From assembly GCF_002159735.1 (NCBI RefSeq), contig NZ_NFJF01000002.1, positions 336,770 through 400,769 on the forward strand: a DNA stretch of 64,000 nt, given 5' to 3'. Of this stretch, positions 43,887 through 52,387 are shown in pieces. Positions within the stretch are counted from its first letter, which is position 1; each line of letters begins with the position of its first letter. The translations under genes were made by a program, and so were the position numbers. Below the pieces are notes generated by a model. That model was not told the DNA's origin and searched no databases. It saw only the letters and a list, made by a program, of their open reading frames with translations. Source of the DNA: Olsenella sp. An270. Its GTDB lineage: Bacteria; Actinomycetota; Coriobacteriia; Coriobacteriales; Atopobiaceae.

Positions 43887-44399
43887 TTGTCCGGCCCCGA
43901 CGTCACGAACTCCGCCCCCGTGCGGCGACTGGCGCTCTTCGCGCTGGTCGCCGCCGCGGTCGTCCTTCTCGACCAGCTGAGCAAGCTCGCCGCGCGGGAC
44001 CTGCTCGTCCCCGGCGAGCCCGTCACGCTGATCCCGGGCGTGATGGACCTCTCGCTCATCTACAACACCGGCGCCGCGTTCTCGATGGGGGAGGGCGCCG
44101 GCCCGCTCTTCGTGCTCATCGCCGCCGCCATGTGCGTCGCGGGCGTCTACGTGGCCTGGCGGCGTGTCGACGTCCCGCTGCCCCTGCTGCTCACCTGCGC
44201 GTGCGTCGTGGGTGGCGGCATCGGCAACGCGATCGACCGCGTCGCCCTGGGCGCCGTCACGGACTTCTTTGCGACCACGTTCATGGACTTCGCGATCTTC
44301 AACGTCGCCGATATCTTCGTGACCTGCGGCGTTCCAATCGCGCTCATCCTCTGGTGGCGCTGGGACGCCGCCCGCGAGCGTGCCGCAGCGGGGGAGTAG
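43887..44399 (+). CDS. lspA: Lipoprotein signal peptidase LspA
   Basis: The 170-aa protein has four membrane helices and the two catalytic Asp motifs: GNAIDRVALGAVTDFF and FNVADIFVTCG. NTGAAFS is also typical. It cleaves lipoprotein signal peptides in the membrane. The TTG at 43887 has GAGGAG six bases before it, inside the end of ileS, indicating coupled translation. An in-frame GTG at 43920 is an alternative. Confidence 0.95.
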   Translation: MSGPDVTNSAPVRRLALFALVAAAVVLLDQLSKLAARDLLVPGEPVTLIPGVMDLSLIYNTGAAFSMGEGAGPLFVLIAAAMCVAGVYVAWRRVDVPLPLLLTCACVVGGGIGNAIDRVALGAVTDFFATTFMDFAIFNVADIFVTCGVPIALILWWRWDAARERAAAGE

Positions 44400-44423
44400 G
44401 CCTTCAGTGTTCCCTCCGCCTCC

Positions 44424-44503
44424 GAATAACACGCAGAATCGACTTAAAACTCATATATTCGCAGGTAAGGTTTTGGGAAAAGTCCGATTCTGCGTGTTAT
44501 TTC
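44424..44503. repeat. Inverted repeat with AATAACACGCAGAATCG arms
   Basis: Arms at 44425-44445 and 44480-44502 match except for one extra base. The AT-rich spacer includes CATATATTCGCAGGTAAGG. It lies between lspA and the pseudouridine synthase gene. Confidence 0.92.
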
Positions 44504-44534
44504 CGATAAGCACATCCGAAGGGGGTGTCAGCCC

Positions 44535-45578
44535 ATGCCCAGTCGCATCGTGAACCTGCTCGTGGGGCCCGAGTCCGACGGCATGCGACTCGACGCGTTC
44601 CTCGCCGCGGGCGAGGGGATGCCCTCGCGCTCCGCCTGCGCGCGCCTCGTGGAGGGCGGCACCGTCACGATCAACGAGACCCCGGCCACCTCCAAGTCCG
44701 AGAAGGTCCTGCTGGGGGACCGCGTCCGCGCCCTCGTCGACGAGCCCGAGGACGCCGCGGGGCCGCTCAGGCCCAACCCGGAGATCCCGCTCGACATCCG
44801 CTTCGAGGACGACCACCTGATCGTCCTCTCCAAGCAGGTCGGCCTCGTCTGCCATCCGAGCCCGGGCCACGTCGACGACACGCTGGCTAACGCGCTCGTG
44901 GCGCACTGCGGCTACGCCCACCTGGGGATGCTCCAGGGCGAGGAGCGCCCGGGCATCGTGCACCGCCTCGACATGGAGACCTCCGGCCTCATGGTGGCCG
45001 CCAAGGACGATGCCACCCAGAAGGCCCTTCAGGACCTCATCCGCCTGCGCGTGCTGGACCGGCGCTACGTCACGCTGGTCCACGGGCCGATCGCCCACGA
45101 CGAGGGCACCATCGAGACCGGCATCGCCCGCTCCACGCGCGACCGCCTCCGCATGGCCGTCTCCGACGCGCCCGGTGCCCGCGAGGCCATCACCACCTTC
45201 CGCGTGCTCGAGCGCTTCGAGGCGGGCCCGCGCGACGACGGCTACACGCTCATCGAGTGCCACCTCTACACCGGGCGGACGCACCAGATCCGCGTGCACC
45301 TGCGCCACGTGGGGCACCCGCTCGTGGGCGACCCCCTCTACGGGCGCGGCGACCTCCGCCAGAACCTGGGGCTCTCCCGCCAGTTCCTGCACTCCTGGCG
45401 CATCAGCTTCGAGCACCCCGCAACGGGAGAGACGGTGGAGCTTGCCGACACGTTGCCGGACGACCTCCTCGGTGTACTAGAATCGCTCTCCGACAGGTCC
45501 ATGGGACGGACGTCGGCGGGCGAGAAGATCTGTCCGCTCCTGACGCCCGACGGACGAGGCGCCCACCGCGAGGGATAA
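44535..45578 (+). CDS. RluA-family pseudouridine synthase (RluD-like)
   Basis: The 347-aa protein has an N-terminal S4 RNA-binding domain (GMRLDAFLAAGEGMPSRSACARLVEGG) and the catalytic domain with HRLDMETSGLMVAAKDD (catalytic Asp) and GRTHQIRVHLRHVGHPLVGD. Such genes normally follow lspA (the ylyB arrangement in Bacillus). The likely target is 23S rRNA, but it cannot be resolved here. It has a longer C-terminal tail than E. coli RluD (about 20 residues). AAGGGGG precedes the ATG. Confidence 0.94.
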   Translation: MPSRIVNLLVGPESDGMRLDAFLAAGEGMPSRSACARLVEGGTVTINETPATSKSEKVLLGDRVRALVDEPEDAAGPLRPNPEIPLDIRFEDDHLIVLSKQVGLVCHPSPGHVDDTLANALVAHCGYAHLGMLQGEERPGIVHRLDMETSGLMVAAKDDATQKALQDLIRLRVLDRRYVTLVHGPIAHDEGTIETGIARSTRDRLRMAVSDAPGAREAITTFRVLERFEAGPRDDGYTLIECHLYTGRTHQIRVHLRHVGHPLVGDPLYGRGDLRQNLGLSRQFLHSWRISFEHPATGETVELADTLPDDLLGVLESLSDRSMGRTSAGEKICPLLTPDGRGAHREG

Positions 45579-45579
45579 G

Positions 45580-46869
45580 ATGGAGTTCAACCAGTTCGGC
45601 CTCACGCCGATCGTCTTCTTCAACTTTCTCATCTGGGTCTTCTTCACCTTTGCCTACCTCTACCAGGCGGTGTTCATGGTTCGCGCCCTCATCCAGGGCA
45701 CGGTCCGCCTGCCCGAGGCCAAGCGCAACCACAGCTACGCCTTCGTGATCGCCGCGCACAACGAGGAGGCGGTCATCGCCAACCTCGTCGAGTCGATCTT
45801 CGCCCAGGACTACCCCCGCGAGCTCATGGACGTCTTCGTGGTCTGCGACGCGTGCACCGACAACACCCACGCCGCGGCGCAGTCCGCCGGCGCGACCGTC
45901 TGGGACCGCAACGACCTCGCCCGCCGCGGCAAGAGCTGGGCGCTCGACTACGCCTTCGACCGCATCCTCAACGACTACGGCGACAAGTACGAGGCCTTCG
46001 TCGTCTTTGACGCCGACAACCTCGTCTCCCCGAGCTACCTCTCGGTCATGAACCAGGCGTTCGACGCGGGCTACCTCGTCTGCACGGGGTACCGCAACTC
46101 CAAGAACTTCGACTCGAGCTGGGTAAGCTCCGCCTACGCCACCTGGTTCATCCGCGAGGCGAAGCTCCTCAACAACGCCCGCATGATGTCGGGCACGAGC
46201 TGCGCCATCTCGGGCTCCGGCTGGATGGTCTCGCAGCACATCGTGCGCGGCATGCACGGCTGGGACTTCCACACCCTGACCGAGGACATCCAGTTCTCCA
46301 CGTTCTGCTGCGCCAACAACGTGCAGATCGGCTACGCGCCCGCGGAGTTCTACGACGAGCAGCCCGTCACCTTCAAGGCCTCCTGGACGCAGCGCATGCG
46401 CTGGACCAAGGGCTTCTACCAGGTGTTCTTCAGTTACGGCCGAGACCTCGCCAAGGGCATCTCCAAGGGACGCTTCGCGAGCTACGACATGCTCATGACC
46501 ATTGCGCCGGGCATGATCCTCACGCTGCTGTCCTTCTCGGTGAACGCGACCTACCTCGTCATCGGGTCGCTCAGCCACGGCTTCATCGCCACCCAGTCCG
46601 AGCTCGACATGTGCGTGGGCACCCTCATCATGACGTTCGTCTCGCTGTACGTGACGTTCTTCCTCCTGGCGCTCATCACCACCGTCTCCGAGCGCACCCA
46701 CATCCACGCCAAGAAGCGCTGGCGCGTGGTCACGAACCTCTTCACCTTCCCGATCTTCATGATGACCTACATCCCCATCACGGTCGCTGCCCTGTTCAAG
46801 AAGGTCGAGTGGATCCCCACCAAGCACGACATCGCCGTCGACGTGAAGGACGTCGTCGGGGAGGGATAG
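45580..46869 (+). CDS. Family 2 processive-type membrane glycosyltransferase
   Basis: The 429-aa protein has an N-terminal membrane helix (about 8-35), a GT2 domain and at least three C-terminal helices. The GT2 domain has IAAHNEEAVI, VCDACTDNT, FDADNLV (DxD), TEDIQFS (catalytic Asp) and QRMRWTKGF (QxxRW). The D,D,D,QxxRW set is typical of hyaluronan/cellulose-synthase-like enzymes. The polysaccharide is unknown; a surface glycan is likely. It begins one base after the previous stop. Confidence 0.92.
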   Translation: MEFNQFGLTPIVFFNFLIWVFFTFAYLYQAVFMVRALIQGTVRLPEAKRNHSYAFVIAAHNEEAVIANLVESIFAQDYPRELMDVFVVCDACTDNTHAAAQSAGATVWDRNDLARRGKSWALDYAFDRILNDYGDKYEAFVVFDADNLVSPSYLSVMNQAFDAGYLVCTGYRNSKNFDSSWVSSAYATWFIREAKLLNNARMMSGTSCAISGSGWMVSQHIVRGMHGWDFHTLTEDIQFSTFCCANNVQIGYAPAEFYDEQPVTFKASWTQRMRWTKGFYQVFFSYGRDLAKGISKGRFASYDMLMTIAPGMILTLLSFSVNATYLVIGSLSHGFIATQSELDMCVGTLIMTFVSLYVTFFLLALITTVSERTHIHAKKRWRVVTNLFTFPIFMMTYIPITVAALFKKVEWIPTKHDIAVDVKDVVGEG

Positions 46870-46950
46870 TCCTCTCGGGACGGGTTTAGGAAGGTTTCGT
46901 AAGCTGGTACTTCTCGGCAAACGGTCGCCTGTAAACCCGTGAGCGGATGT

Positions 46951-46956
46951 TACAAT
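46951..46956 (+). promoter_or_regulatory. Candidate -10 element of guaB
   Basis: TACAAT 50 bases before the guaB start. The best -35 candidate (TGTAAA, 15-base spacer) is weak. Confidence 0.4.
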
Positions 46957-47005
46957 GGCGTGAACTCAACCAACTACCGCCACGGGCGGGGAGAGGAGCC
47001 ATCAG

Positions 47006-48517
47006 ATGGCAACGTTCTTCGAGGGGGAGTCCCACACCTTTTCCGAGTACCTGCTCGTCCCCGGATACTCCTCGGCGGAGAACATCCCCGACAACGTGTC
47101 GCTCAAGACGCCGCTCGTGAAGTTCCGTCGCGGCGAGGAGCCGGCGCTCTCGCTCAACATCCCCATGGTCTCCGCGATCATGCAGTCCGTCTCCGGCGTC
47201 GACATGGGCGTCGCCCTGGCCATCGAGGGCGGCCTCGCCTTCATCTACGGCAACCAGACGCCCGAGCAGGAGGCGGCCATGGTCAAGGCCGTCAAGGACC
47301 ACAAGGCCGGCTTCGTCGAGTCCGACTCCACGCTCACGCCCGACATGACCATGGAGCAGGTCATGGAGCTCAAGGCCCGCACCGGCCACTCCACCATGCC
47401 CGTCACCGACGACGGCTCCTCCCGCGGCAAGCTCCTCGGCATCGTGACCAGCCGCGACTACCGTCCCAGCCGCGACGACCACCAGAAGAGGGTCGCCGAG
47501 TTCATGACCCCGCGCGAGAGGCTCATCGTGGGCGACAAGGACATCACGCTCAAGCGCGCCAACGACGTCATCTGGGAGAACAAGCTCAACGCCCTGCCCG
47601 TCGTTGACGAGAACGACCACCTGGTGGGCATCGTCTTCCGCAAGGACTACGACCAGCACAAGTCCAACCCCAACGAGCTGCTCGACGCCAACAAGCGCTA
47701 CATGGTGGGCGCCGGCATCAACACGCGCGACTACGCCGAGCGCGTGCCGCTTCTCGTGGAGGCTGGTGCCGACGTGCTCTGCATCGACTCCTCCGAGGGT
47801 TTCTCCGAGTGGCAGAAGCGCACGCTCGAGTGGGTGCGCGCCAACTACGGCGACTCCGTCAAGGTGGGTGCCGGCAACGTCGTGGACGAGGAGGGCTTCC
47901 GCTTCCTCGCCGACTGCGGCGCCGACTTCGTGAAGGTCGGCATCGGCGGCGGCTCGATCTGCATCACCCGCGAGACCAAGGGCATCGGCCGCGGCCAGGC
48001 CTCCGCGGTCATCGACGTCTGCCGCGCGCGCGACAAGTACTTTGAGGAGACCGGCGTCTACGTGCCCGTCTGCTCCGACGGCGGCATCGTCTACGACTAC
48101 CACATGACGCTCGCGCTGGCCATGGGTGCCGACTTCATGATGCTCGGCCGCTACTTCGCGCGCTTCGACGAGAGCCCCACCGAGCGCGTCAACGTCAACG
48201 GCCAGTACATGAAGGAGTACTGGGGCGAGGGCTCCGCGCGCGCTCGCAACTGGCAGCGCTACGACCAGGGCGGCGCCTCCAAGCTGGGCTTCGTCGAGGG
48301 CGTCGACTCCTACGTGCCCTACGCCGGCTCGCTCAAGGAGGGCGTGGGCCAGACGATCTACAAGATCAAGTCCACGATGTGCAACTGCGGCGCCAAGACC
48401 ATCAAGGAGCTGCAGGAGAAGGCGCGCCTGACGCTCGTGAGCTCGACCTCCATCGTCGAGGGCGGCGCGCACGACGTCGTGGTCAAGGACTCCCAGCACA
48501 GCGTGAGCTACCGCTAG
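47006..48517 (+). CDS. guaB: IMP dehydrogenase, Tritrichomonas-type
   Basis: The 503-aa protein has an (alpha/beta)8 catalytic domain with a CBS pair inserted (about residues 105-220). The catalytic loop reads [18 protein letters not shown], with Cys at residue 319 (47960-47962). The flap has NWQRYD with Arg418 and Tyr419. These are the same residue numbers as in the well-studied Tritrichomonas foetus enzyme, which from memory is also 503 aa and very similar throughout. Most bacterial enzymes have GPGSICTTR instead. It makes XMP from IMP for guanine nucleotide synthesis. GAGAGGAG precedes the ATG. Confidence 0.97.
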   Translation: MATFFEGESHTFSEYLLVPGYSSAENIPDNVSLKTPLVKFRRGEEPALSLNIPMVSAIMQSVSGVDMGVALAIEGGLAFIYGNQTPEQEAAMVKAVKDHKAGFVESDSTLTPDMTMEQVMELKARTGHSTMPVTDDGSSRGKLLGIVTSRDYRPSRDDHQKRVAEFMTPRERLIVGDKDITLKRANDVIWENKLNALPVVDENDHLVGIVFRKDYDQHKSNPNELLDANKRYMVGAGINTRDYAERVPLLVEAGADVLCIDSSEGFSEWQKRTLEWVRANYGDSVKVGAGNVVDEEGFRFLADCGADFVKVGIGGGSICITRETKGIGRGQASAVIDVCRARDKYFEETGVYVPVCSDGGIVYDYHMTLALAMGADFMMLGRYFARFDESPTERVNVNGQYMKEYWGEGSARARNWQRYDQGGASKLGFVEGVDSYVPYAGSLKEGVGQTIYKIKSTMCNCGAKTIKELQEKARLTLVSSTSIVEGGAHDVVVKDSQHSVSYR

Positions 48518-48528
48518 CATCCGTGACG

Positions 48529-48649
48529 CGTCCTGAAAATCGAGGCTGCGGCGCACCTGACGTGCCGCAGCCTCTTTTTTAAGGACATCCGCTGAGAAGA
48601 ACCGCAGGTCGAGAAAAACGCCAGTGCCGCAGCCTCGATTTTCAGGACG
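48529..48649. repeat. Inverted repeat with 24-bp perfect arms, overlapping the guaB terminator
   Basis: The left arm starts CGTCCTGAAAATCGAGGCTG and the right arm is its exact complement (24 bp each, 48529-48552 and 48626-48649). The spacer has a second partial copy followed by T6, making the terminator, and then AACCGCAGGTCGAGAAAAAC. Confidence 0.93.
48542..48580 (+). terminator. Rho-independent terminator of guaB
   Basis: GAGGCTGCGGC pairs with GCCGCAGCCTC (a small bulge above) and is followed by TTTTTT. It is built from the left arm of the inverted repeat. Confidence 0.9.
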
Positions 48650-48688
48650 CTACGGGACGTCGCGCCGAGGTTCTTCTCGCCCTCCCTG

Positions 48689-48832
48689 AGGTTATGCGAC
48701 GTCGCCTAGGTTATGCGGCATCGCTGAGGTTATGCGAGCAGTTGCGCTATTCATATCTGCAGGTATTCGACTTGCCGAGAAGAGCCCGCGGCTGTGGCGA
48801 CGCCGCATAACCTACGGCATGTCGCACAACCT
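48689..48832. repeat. 19-bp-period repeat element, three units facing two, family C copy 2
   Basis: AGGTTATGC at 48689, 48708 and 48727; complement GCATAACCT at 48805 and GCACAACCT at 48824. Both sides keep 19 bases. The spacer has CATATCTGCAGGTATTCGAC followed by TTGCCGAGAAGAG. Same three-against-two layout as 38570-38712. With the preceding repeat it fills the 402-bp gap between guaB and leuS. Confidence 0.93.
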
Positions 48833-48851
48833 ACGACGCGACGTCCCGTTC

Positions 48852-48882
48852 TTGTCGCCAAATGCGGCGGTGCTGCTACAAT
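48852..48882 (+). promoter_or_regulatory. Candidate leuS promoter
   Basis: TTGTCG, a 19-base spacer and TACAAT end 37 bases before the leuS start. The spacer is longer than ideal. Confidence 0.45.
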
Positions 48883-48919
48883 GGCACGGTTGACCATCGC
48901 ACACGAAGGAGTCACGCAG

Positions 48920-51481
48920 ATGAGCGACGCCGAGAAGAACTTCGAGGTCCCGGCCTACGACGCCGAGGAGATCGAGACCCGCTGGCAGGCGGAGTGGGAC
49001 GCCGAGGAGCTCTACAAGACCGAGGAGAGCCCCGAGAAGCCCAAGAAGTACGTGCTCGAGATGTTCCCGTACCCCTCGGGTGACCTGCACATGGGCCACG
49101 CGCGCAACTACACGATCGGTGACGCCATGGCGCGCCAGGCCCGCATGCGCGGCTACGACGTGCTGCACCCGATGGGCTACGACGCCTTTGGCCTGCCCGC
49201 CGAGAACGCCGCCATCAAGCACAACACGCAGGCGAGCGTCTGGACGCACCAGAACATCGCGCAGGCCACCAAGACCATGCGCCGCATGGGCTTCTCCTAC
49301 GACTACGACCGCATGTTCAACACCTGCGACCCCGAGTACTACAAGTGGGGCCAGTGGATCTTCCTCAAGATGTGGGAGAAGGGCCTGGTCTACCGCGACA
49401 GCTCGCCGGTGAACTGGTGCCCCGGCTGCCAGACGGTGCTGGCCAACGAGCAGGTCGTCGACGGCAAGTGCTGGCGCTGCGGCTCCATCCCCGAGAAGCG
49501 CCCGCTCTCGCAGTGGTACTTCAAGATCACCGACTACGCCCAGGAGCTCCTCGACGACCTCAAGAAGCTCGAGGGCAAGTGGCCGGAGCGCGTCCGCGCG
49601 ATGCAGGCCAACTGGATCGGCCGCTCCGAGGGCGCCGAGATCGACTTCACGCTGGCCGACAAGGACGGCGTGACCCCCACCGACACCAAGATCACCGTCT
49701 TCACCACGCGCCCGGACACCCTCTTTGGCGTGAGCTTCTTCCTGCTGCCGCCCGAGAGCCCGCTCGCCGCGGAGCTCGTCGCCGGCACGGAGCACGAGGA
49801 GGCCTTCCTCGAGCTCAAGGCCGCCGCGGAGAAGGTCTCATCGGTCGACCGCCAGGGCTCTGAGCGCGAGAAGCACGGCGTCTTCACCGGCCGCTACGTC
49901 ATCAACCCGGTGAACGGCCGCCCGGCCCCCATCTGGGTCGCCGACTACGTCCTCATGGACTACGGCACCGGTGCCGTCATGGGCGTCCCCTGCGGCGACC
50001 AGCGCGACTTCGACTTCGCCAAGAAGTACGGCCTCGAGATCGCCCCGATCATCTGCGAGAAGGACGACCCGCTCTACGAGCAGCTCAAGGACCAGCGCGA
50101 GCTCGTCGTGACCTCCGTCGACTGGGACCACGCGATGGAGGCCGAGGGCTACCTCGTGCAGTCCGGGCAGTTCACCGGCATGAAGGGCGGCAAGCACTCC
50201 GAGGCCGTGGACGCCATCATCGACTGGCTCGGGCAGCAGGGCCTCGGTCGCAAGACCGTGCAGTTCCGCCTGCGCGACTGGCTCATCTCCCGCCAGCGCT
50301 ACTGGGGCAACCCCATCCCGATGATCCACTGCGACTGCTGCGGCGACGTGCCGGTGCCCTACGAGGACCTGCCCGTCACGCTGCCCGACAACCTCGACCT
50401 CGGCGCCGGCGAGACCCTCGCCGAGTACGCGCCGTTCTACGAGACCACCTGCCCCAAGTGCGGCAAGCCGGCCAAGCGCATCACCGACACCATGGACACC
50501 TTCACGTGCTCCAGCTGGTACTACCTGCGCTACTGCGACCCGCACAACGAGGAGCTGCCCTTCTCGCGCGAGGCGGTGGACCGCTGGATGCCGGTCGACA
50601 ACTACATCGGCGGCATCGAGCACGCGATCCTGCACCTGCTCTACAGCCGCTTCTTCACCAAGGTCCTGCGCGACCTCGGCATGATCGGCATCGACGAGCC
50701 CTTTGAGAACCTGCTCTGCCAGGGCATGGTCAAGGACGCCAACGGCGACACCATGTCCAAGTCCAAGGGCAACGTCGTGCCGCCGTCCTCGGTGATCGAG
50801 CCCTACGGCGCGGACACCATGCGCCTAGCCATCCTCTTCATCGCCCCGCCCGAGAAGGACTTCAACTGGGACGAGGAGGCCGTCGCCGGCGCCAACCGCT
50901 TCATCAAGCGCGCGTGGCGCGTGGTCTGGCTGCTCAGCCAGGGCGCGGCTTCCGGCGCCGTGGACGCGGGCGCCCTCGACGCGGCGGGCAAGGAGCTGTG
51001 GCGCACCCTCAACGGCATGGGCATCAAGTGCACCACCGACTTCGACCGCGGCCAGTTCAACACCGCCATCTCCGCCGTCATGGAGATCACCAACGCGGCG
51101 TCCAAGTACGTGAACGACGTTGCGCTCGAGCAGCGCGACCCGGCGCTCTGCTTCGCCGTGGCGCACGCGATCGTGACGATGCTCGCGCCGATCTGCCCGC
51201 ACTGGGCCGAGGAGCTCTGGCACAAGGCGCTCGCCCAGGAGGGCTCGGTCTACAACGCCGCCTGGCCCGAGTTTGACGCCGAGGCCGCCAAGGCCGACGA
51301 GGTCGAGATCGCCGTCCAGATCAAGGGCAAGGTCCGCGGCCGCATCATGGTCGCCGCCGACGCCTCCGACGACGAGGTCGCCGAGGCCGCCAAGGCCGCC
51401 GTGGCCGAGCAGCTCGCCGGCAAGGACGTCAAGAAGGTCATCGTCATCAAGGGCCGCCTGGTCAACATCGTGGCGGTGTAG
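48920..51481 (+). CDS. leuS: Leucyl-tRNA synthetase
   Basis: The 853-aa class I enzyme has the HIGH motif as HMGHARNYT, an editing domain ([14 protein letters not shown] and [16 protein letters not shown]), a cysteine-rich inserted zinc region (CDCCGDVP and CPKCGKP) and the KMSKS motif as [10 protein letters not shown]. It starts at the ATG at 48920 ([10 protein letters not shown]) after GAAGGAG; longer in-frame starts extend into the repeats and lack a ribosome site. No T-box is visible before it. Confidence 0.97.
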   Translation: MSDAEKNFEVPAYDAEEIETRWQAEWDAEELYKTEESPEKPKKYVLEMFPYPSGDLHMGHARNYTIGDAMARQARMRGYDVLHPMGYDAFGLPAENAAIKHNTQASVWTHQNIAQATKTMRRMGFSYDYDRMFNTCDPEYYKWGQWIFLKMWEKGLVYRDSSPVNWCPGCQTVLANEQVVDGKCWRCGSIPEKRPLSQWYFKITDYAQELLDDLKKLEGKWPERVRAMQANWIGRSEGAEIDFTLADKDGVTPTDTKITVFTTRPDTLFGVSFFLLPPESPLAAELVAGTEHEEAFLELKAAAEKVSSVDRQGSEREKHGVFTGRYVINPVNGRPAPIWVADYVLMDYGTGAVMGVPCGDQRDFDFAKKYGLEIAPIICEKDDPLYEQLKDQRELVVTSVDWDHAMEAEGYLVQSGQFTGMKGGKHSEAVDAIIDWLGQQGLGRKTVQFRLRDWLISRQRYWGNPIPMIHCDCCGDVPVPYEDLPVTLPDNLDLGAGETLAEYAPFYETTCPKCGKPAKRITDTMDTFTCSSWYYLRYCDPHNEELPFSREAVDRWMPVDNYIGGIEHAILHLLYSRFFTKVLRDLGMIGIDEPFENLLCQGMVKDANGDTMSKSKGNVVPPSSVIEPYGADTMRLAILFIAPPEKDFNWDEEAVAGANRFIKRAWRVVWLLSQGAASGAVDAGALDAAGKELWRTLNGMGIKCTTDFDRGQFNTAISAVMEITNAASKYVNDVALEQRDPALCFAVAHAIVTMLAPICPHWAEELWHKALAQEGSVYNAAWPEFDAEAAKADEVEIAVQIKGKVRGRIMVAADASDDEVAEAAKAAVAEQLAGKDVKKVIVIKGRLVNIVAV

Positions 51482-51496
51482 GTCCTCACGCGATTG

Positions 51497-51568
51497 GCGA
51501 ACCCCGCCGACCTTCCTGCGAGAAGTGCGCTGCGCGTAACTTCTCTCCGGAAGGTCGGCGGGGTTCGC
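51497..51568. repeat. Inverted repeat with 20-bp arms around a 32-bp core (family E copy 1)
   Basis: Arms GCGAACCCCGCCGACCTTCC and its exact complement (51549-51568) enclose a 32-bp core (51517-51548) beginning TGCGAGAAGTGCGCTGCGCG. The same core with different arms lies inside ribF at 58837-58868. Confidence 0.95.
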
Positions 51569-51621
51569 GCGTCTCGGTCCTCGCGCGCGGGGGAGAGGTT
51601 CTTCTCGCCCGTCAGGGGCTT

Positions 51622-51716
51622 CCTCGACTTTTGAGGCCTCAAAAGTCGACCGAGGTTTTGCGTTTTCCCAGTTGGCGAAAAAAGTCGCGTGACTTTTGAG
51701 GCCTCAAAAGACGAGG
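51622..51716. repeat. Inverted repeat with palindromic GACTTTTGAGGCCTCAAAAG arms
   Basis: A 22-bp palindrome at 51626-51647 and its near-copy at 51691-51712, with CCTC/GAGG outside, form paired arms around a spacer with TTTTGCG and GTTGGCGAAAAAAGTCG. The rest of the 405-bp gap before rimP holds the rimP promoter and leader hairpin. Confidence 0.92.
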
Positions 51717-51772
51717 TTTGGAGAGTGGCGCCGAGAAGGGCGTCGGCTTGTGGGCTTCTCGTGGAGGCGCGT

Positions 51773-51801
51773 TTGACGCGGGGCGAGAAAAACCGTAGAC
51801 T
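51773..51801 (+). promoter_or_regulatory. Promoter of the rimP-nusA-infB operon
   Basis: TTGACG, a 17-base spacer and TAGACT start a leader of about 80 bases before rimP. Confidence 0.75.
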
Positions 51802-51828
51802 AGCTGCGTATTCGAAGCTGTAACCGTA

Positions 51829-51865
51829 GGAAGTGGGGTGGATCTTCTCGCCCCGCTTCCTTTCT
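51829..51865 (+). terminator. Leader hairpin before rimP, possible attenuator
   Basis: GGAAGTGGGG pairs with CCCCGCTTCC around a 12-base loop, followed by TTTCT, about 30 bases after the promoter. It could act as an attenuator of the nusA operon. Its activity is inferred only from shape. Confidence 0.55.
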
Positions 51866-51886
51866 GTATGAAGACGGGAGGGGAGC

Positions 51887-52363
51887 ATGCCCAAGTCCGG
51901 CATCGAGCAAGAGATCATCGACGCGCTGGAGCCGCTGGCCGCCGAGCGCGGCGTCGACGTCGTGGACGTCGAGGTCGTGGGCGCGACCAAGGCACCCTGC
52001 GTGCGCGTGCGCGTCGACCACGCCGACGAGTCTCTGCCCACCATCACGCTCGACGAGGTGACCGAGGAGACGGAGTGGATCTCCGCCGCGCTCGACGAGC
52101 TCGACCCCATCCCCTCCAGCTTCACCCTCGAGGTCTCGAGCCCCGGCATGGCGCGCCCGCTGCGCAAGCAGCGCGACTTCGAGCGCTTTGCCGGCGAGGT
52201 CGTCTCGGTCTCGCTCACGCCGGGGGAGGGGAGGCGCCGCTACACCGGCACCCTCCTCGGCATCGAGGCGGGCGCCGTCGCCCTCGAGGTGGACGGCGAG
52301 CGCGTGGAGCTCCCGTTCGACGACATCAGGAAGTGCACGATCAAGCCGGACTTCTCCGCGTAG
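51887..52363 (+). CDS. rimP: Ribosome maturation factor RimP
   Basis: The 158-aa protein has the two RimP domains: the N-terminal alpha/beta part (VDVVDVEVV...VDHADESLPTITLDEVTEE) with LEVSSPGMARPLRKQRDFERF, then an Sm-like C-terminal beta barrel. It is needed for 30S assembly. Its place before nusA is conserved in nearly all bacteria. GGGAGGGGAGC precedes the ATG. Confidence 0.96.
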   Translation: MPKSGIEQEIIDALEPLAAERGVDVVDVEVVGATKAPCVRVRVDHADESLPTITLDEVTEETEWISAALDELDPIPSSFTLEVSSPGMARPLRKQRDFERFAGEVVSVSLTPGEGRRRYTGTLLGIEAGAVALEVDGERVELPFDDIRKCTIKPDFSA

Positions 52364-52387
52364 GCCGGCCGAGGAAAGGACTATCAC

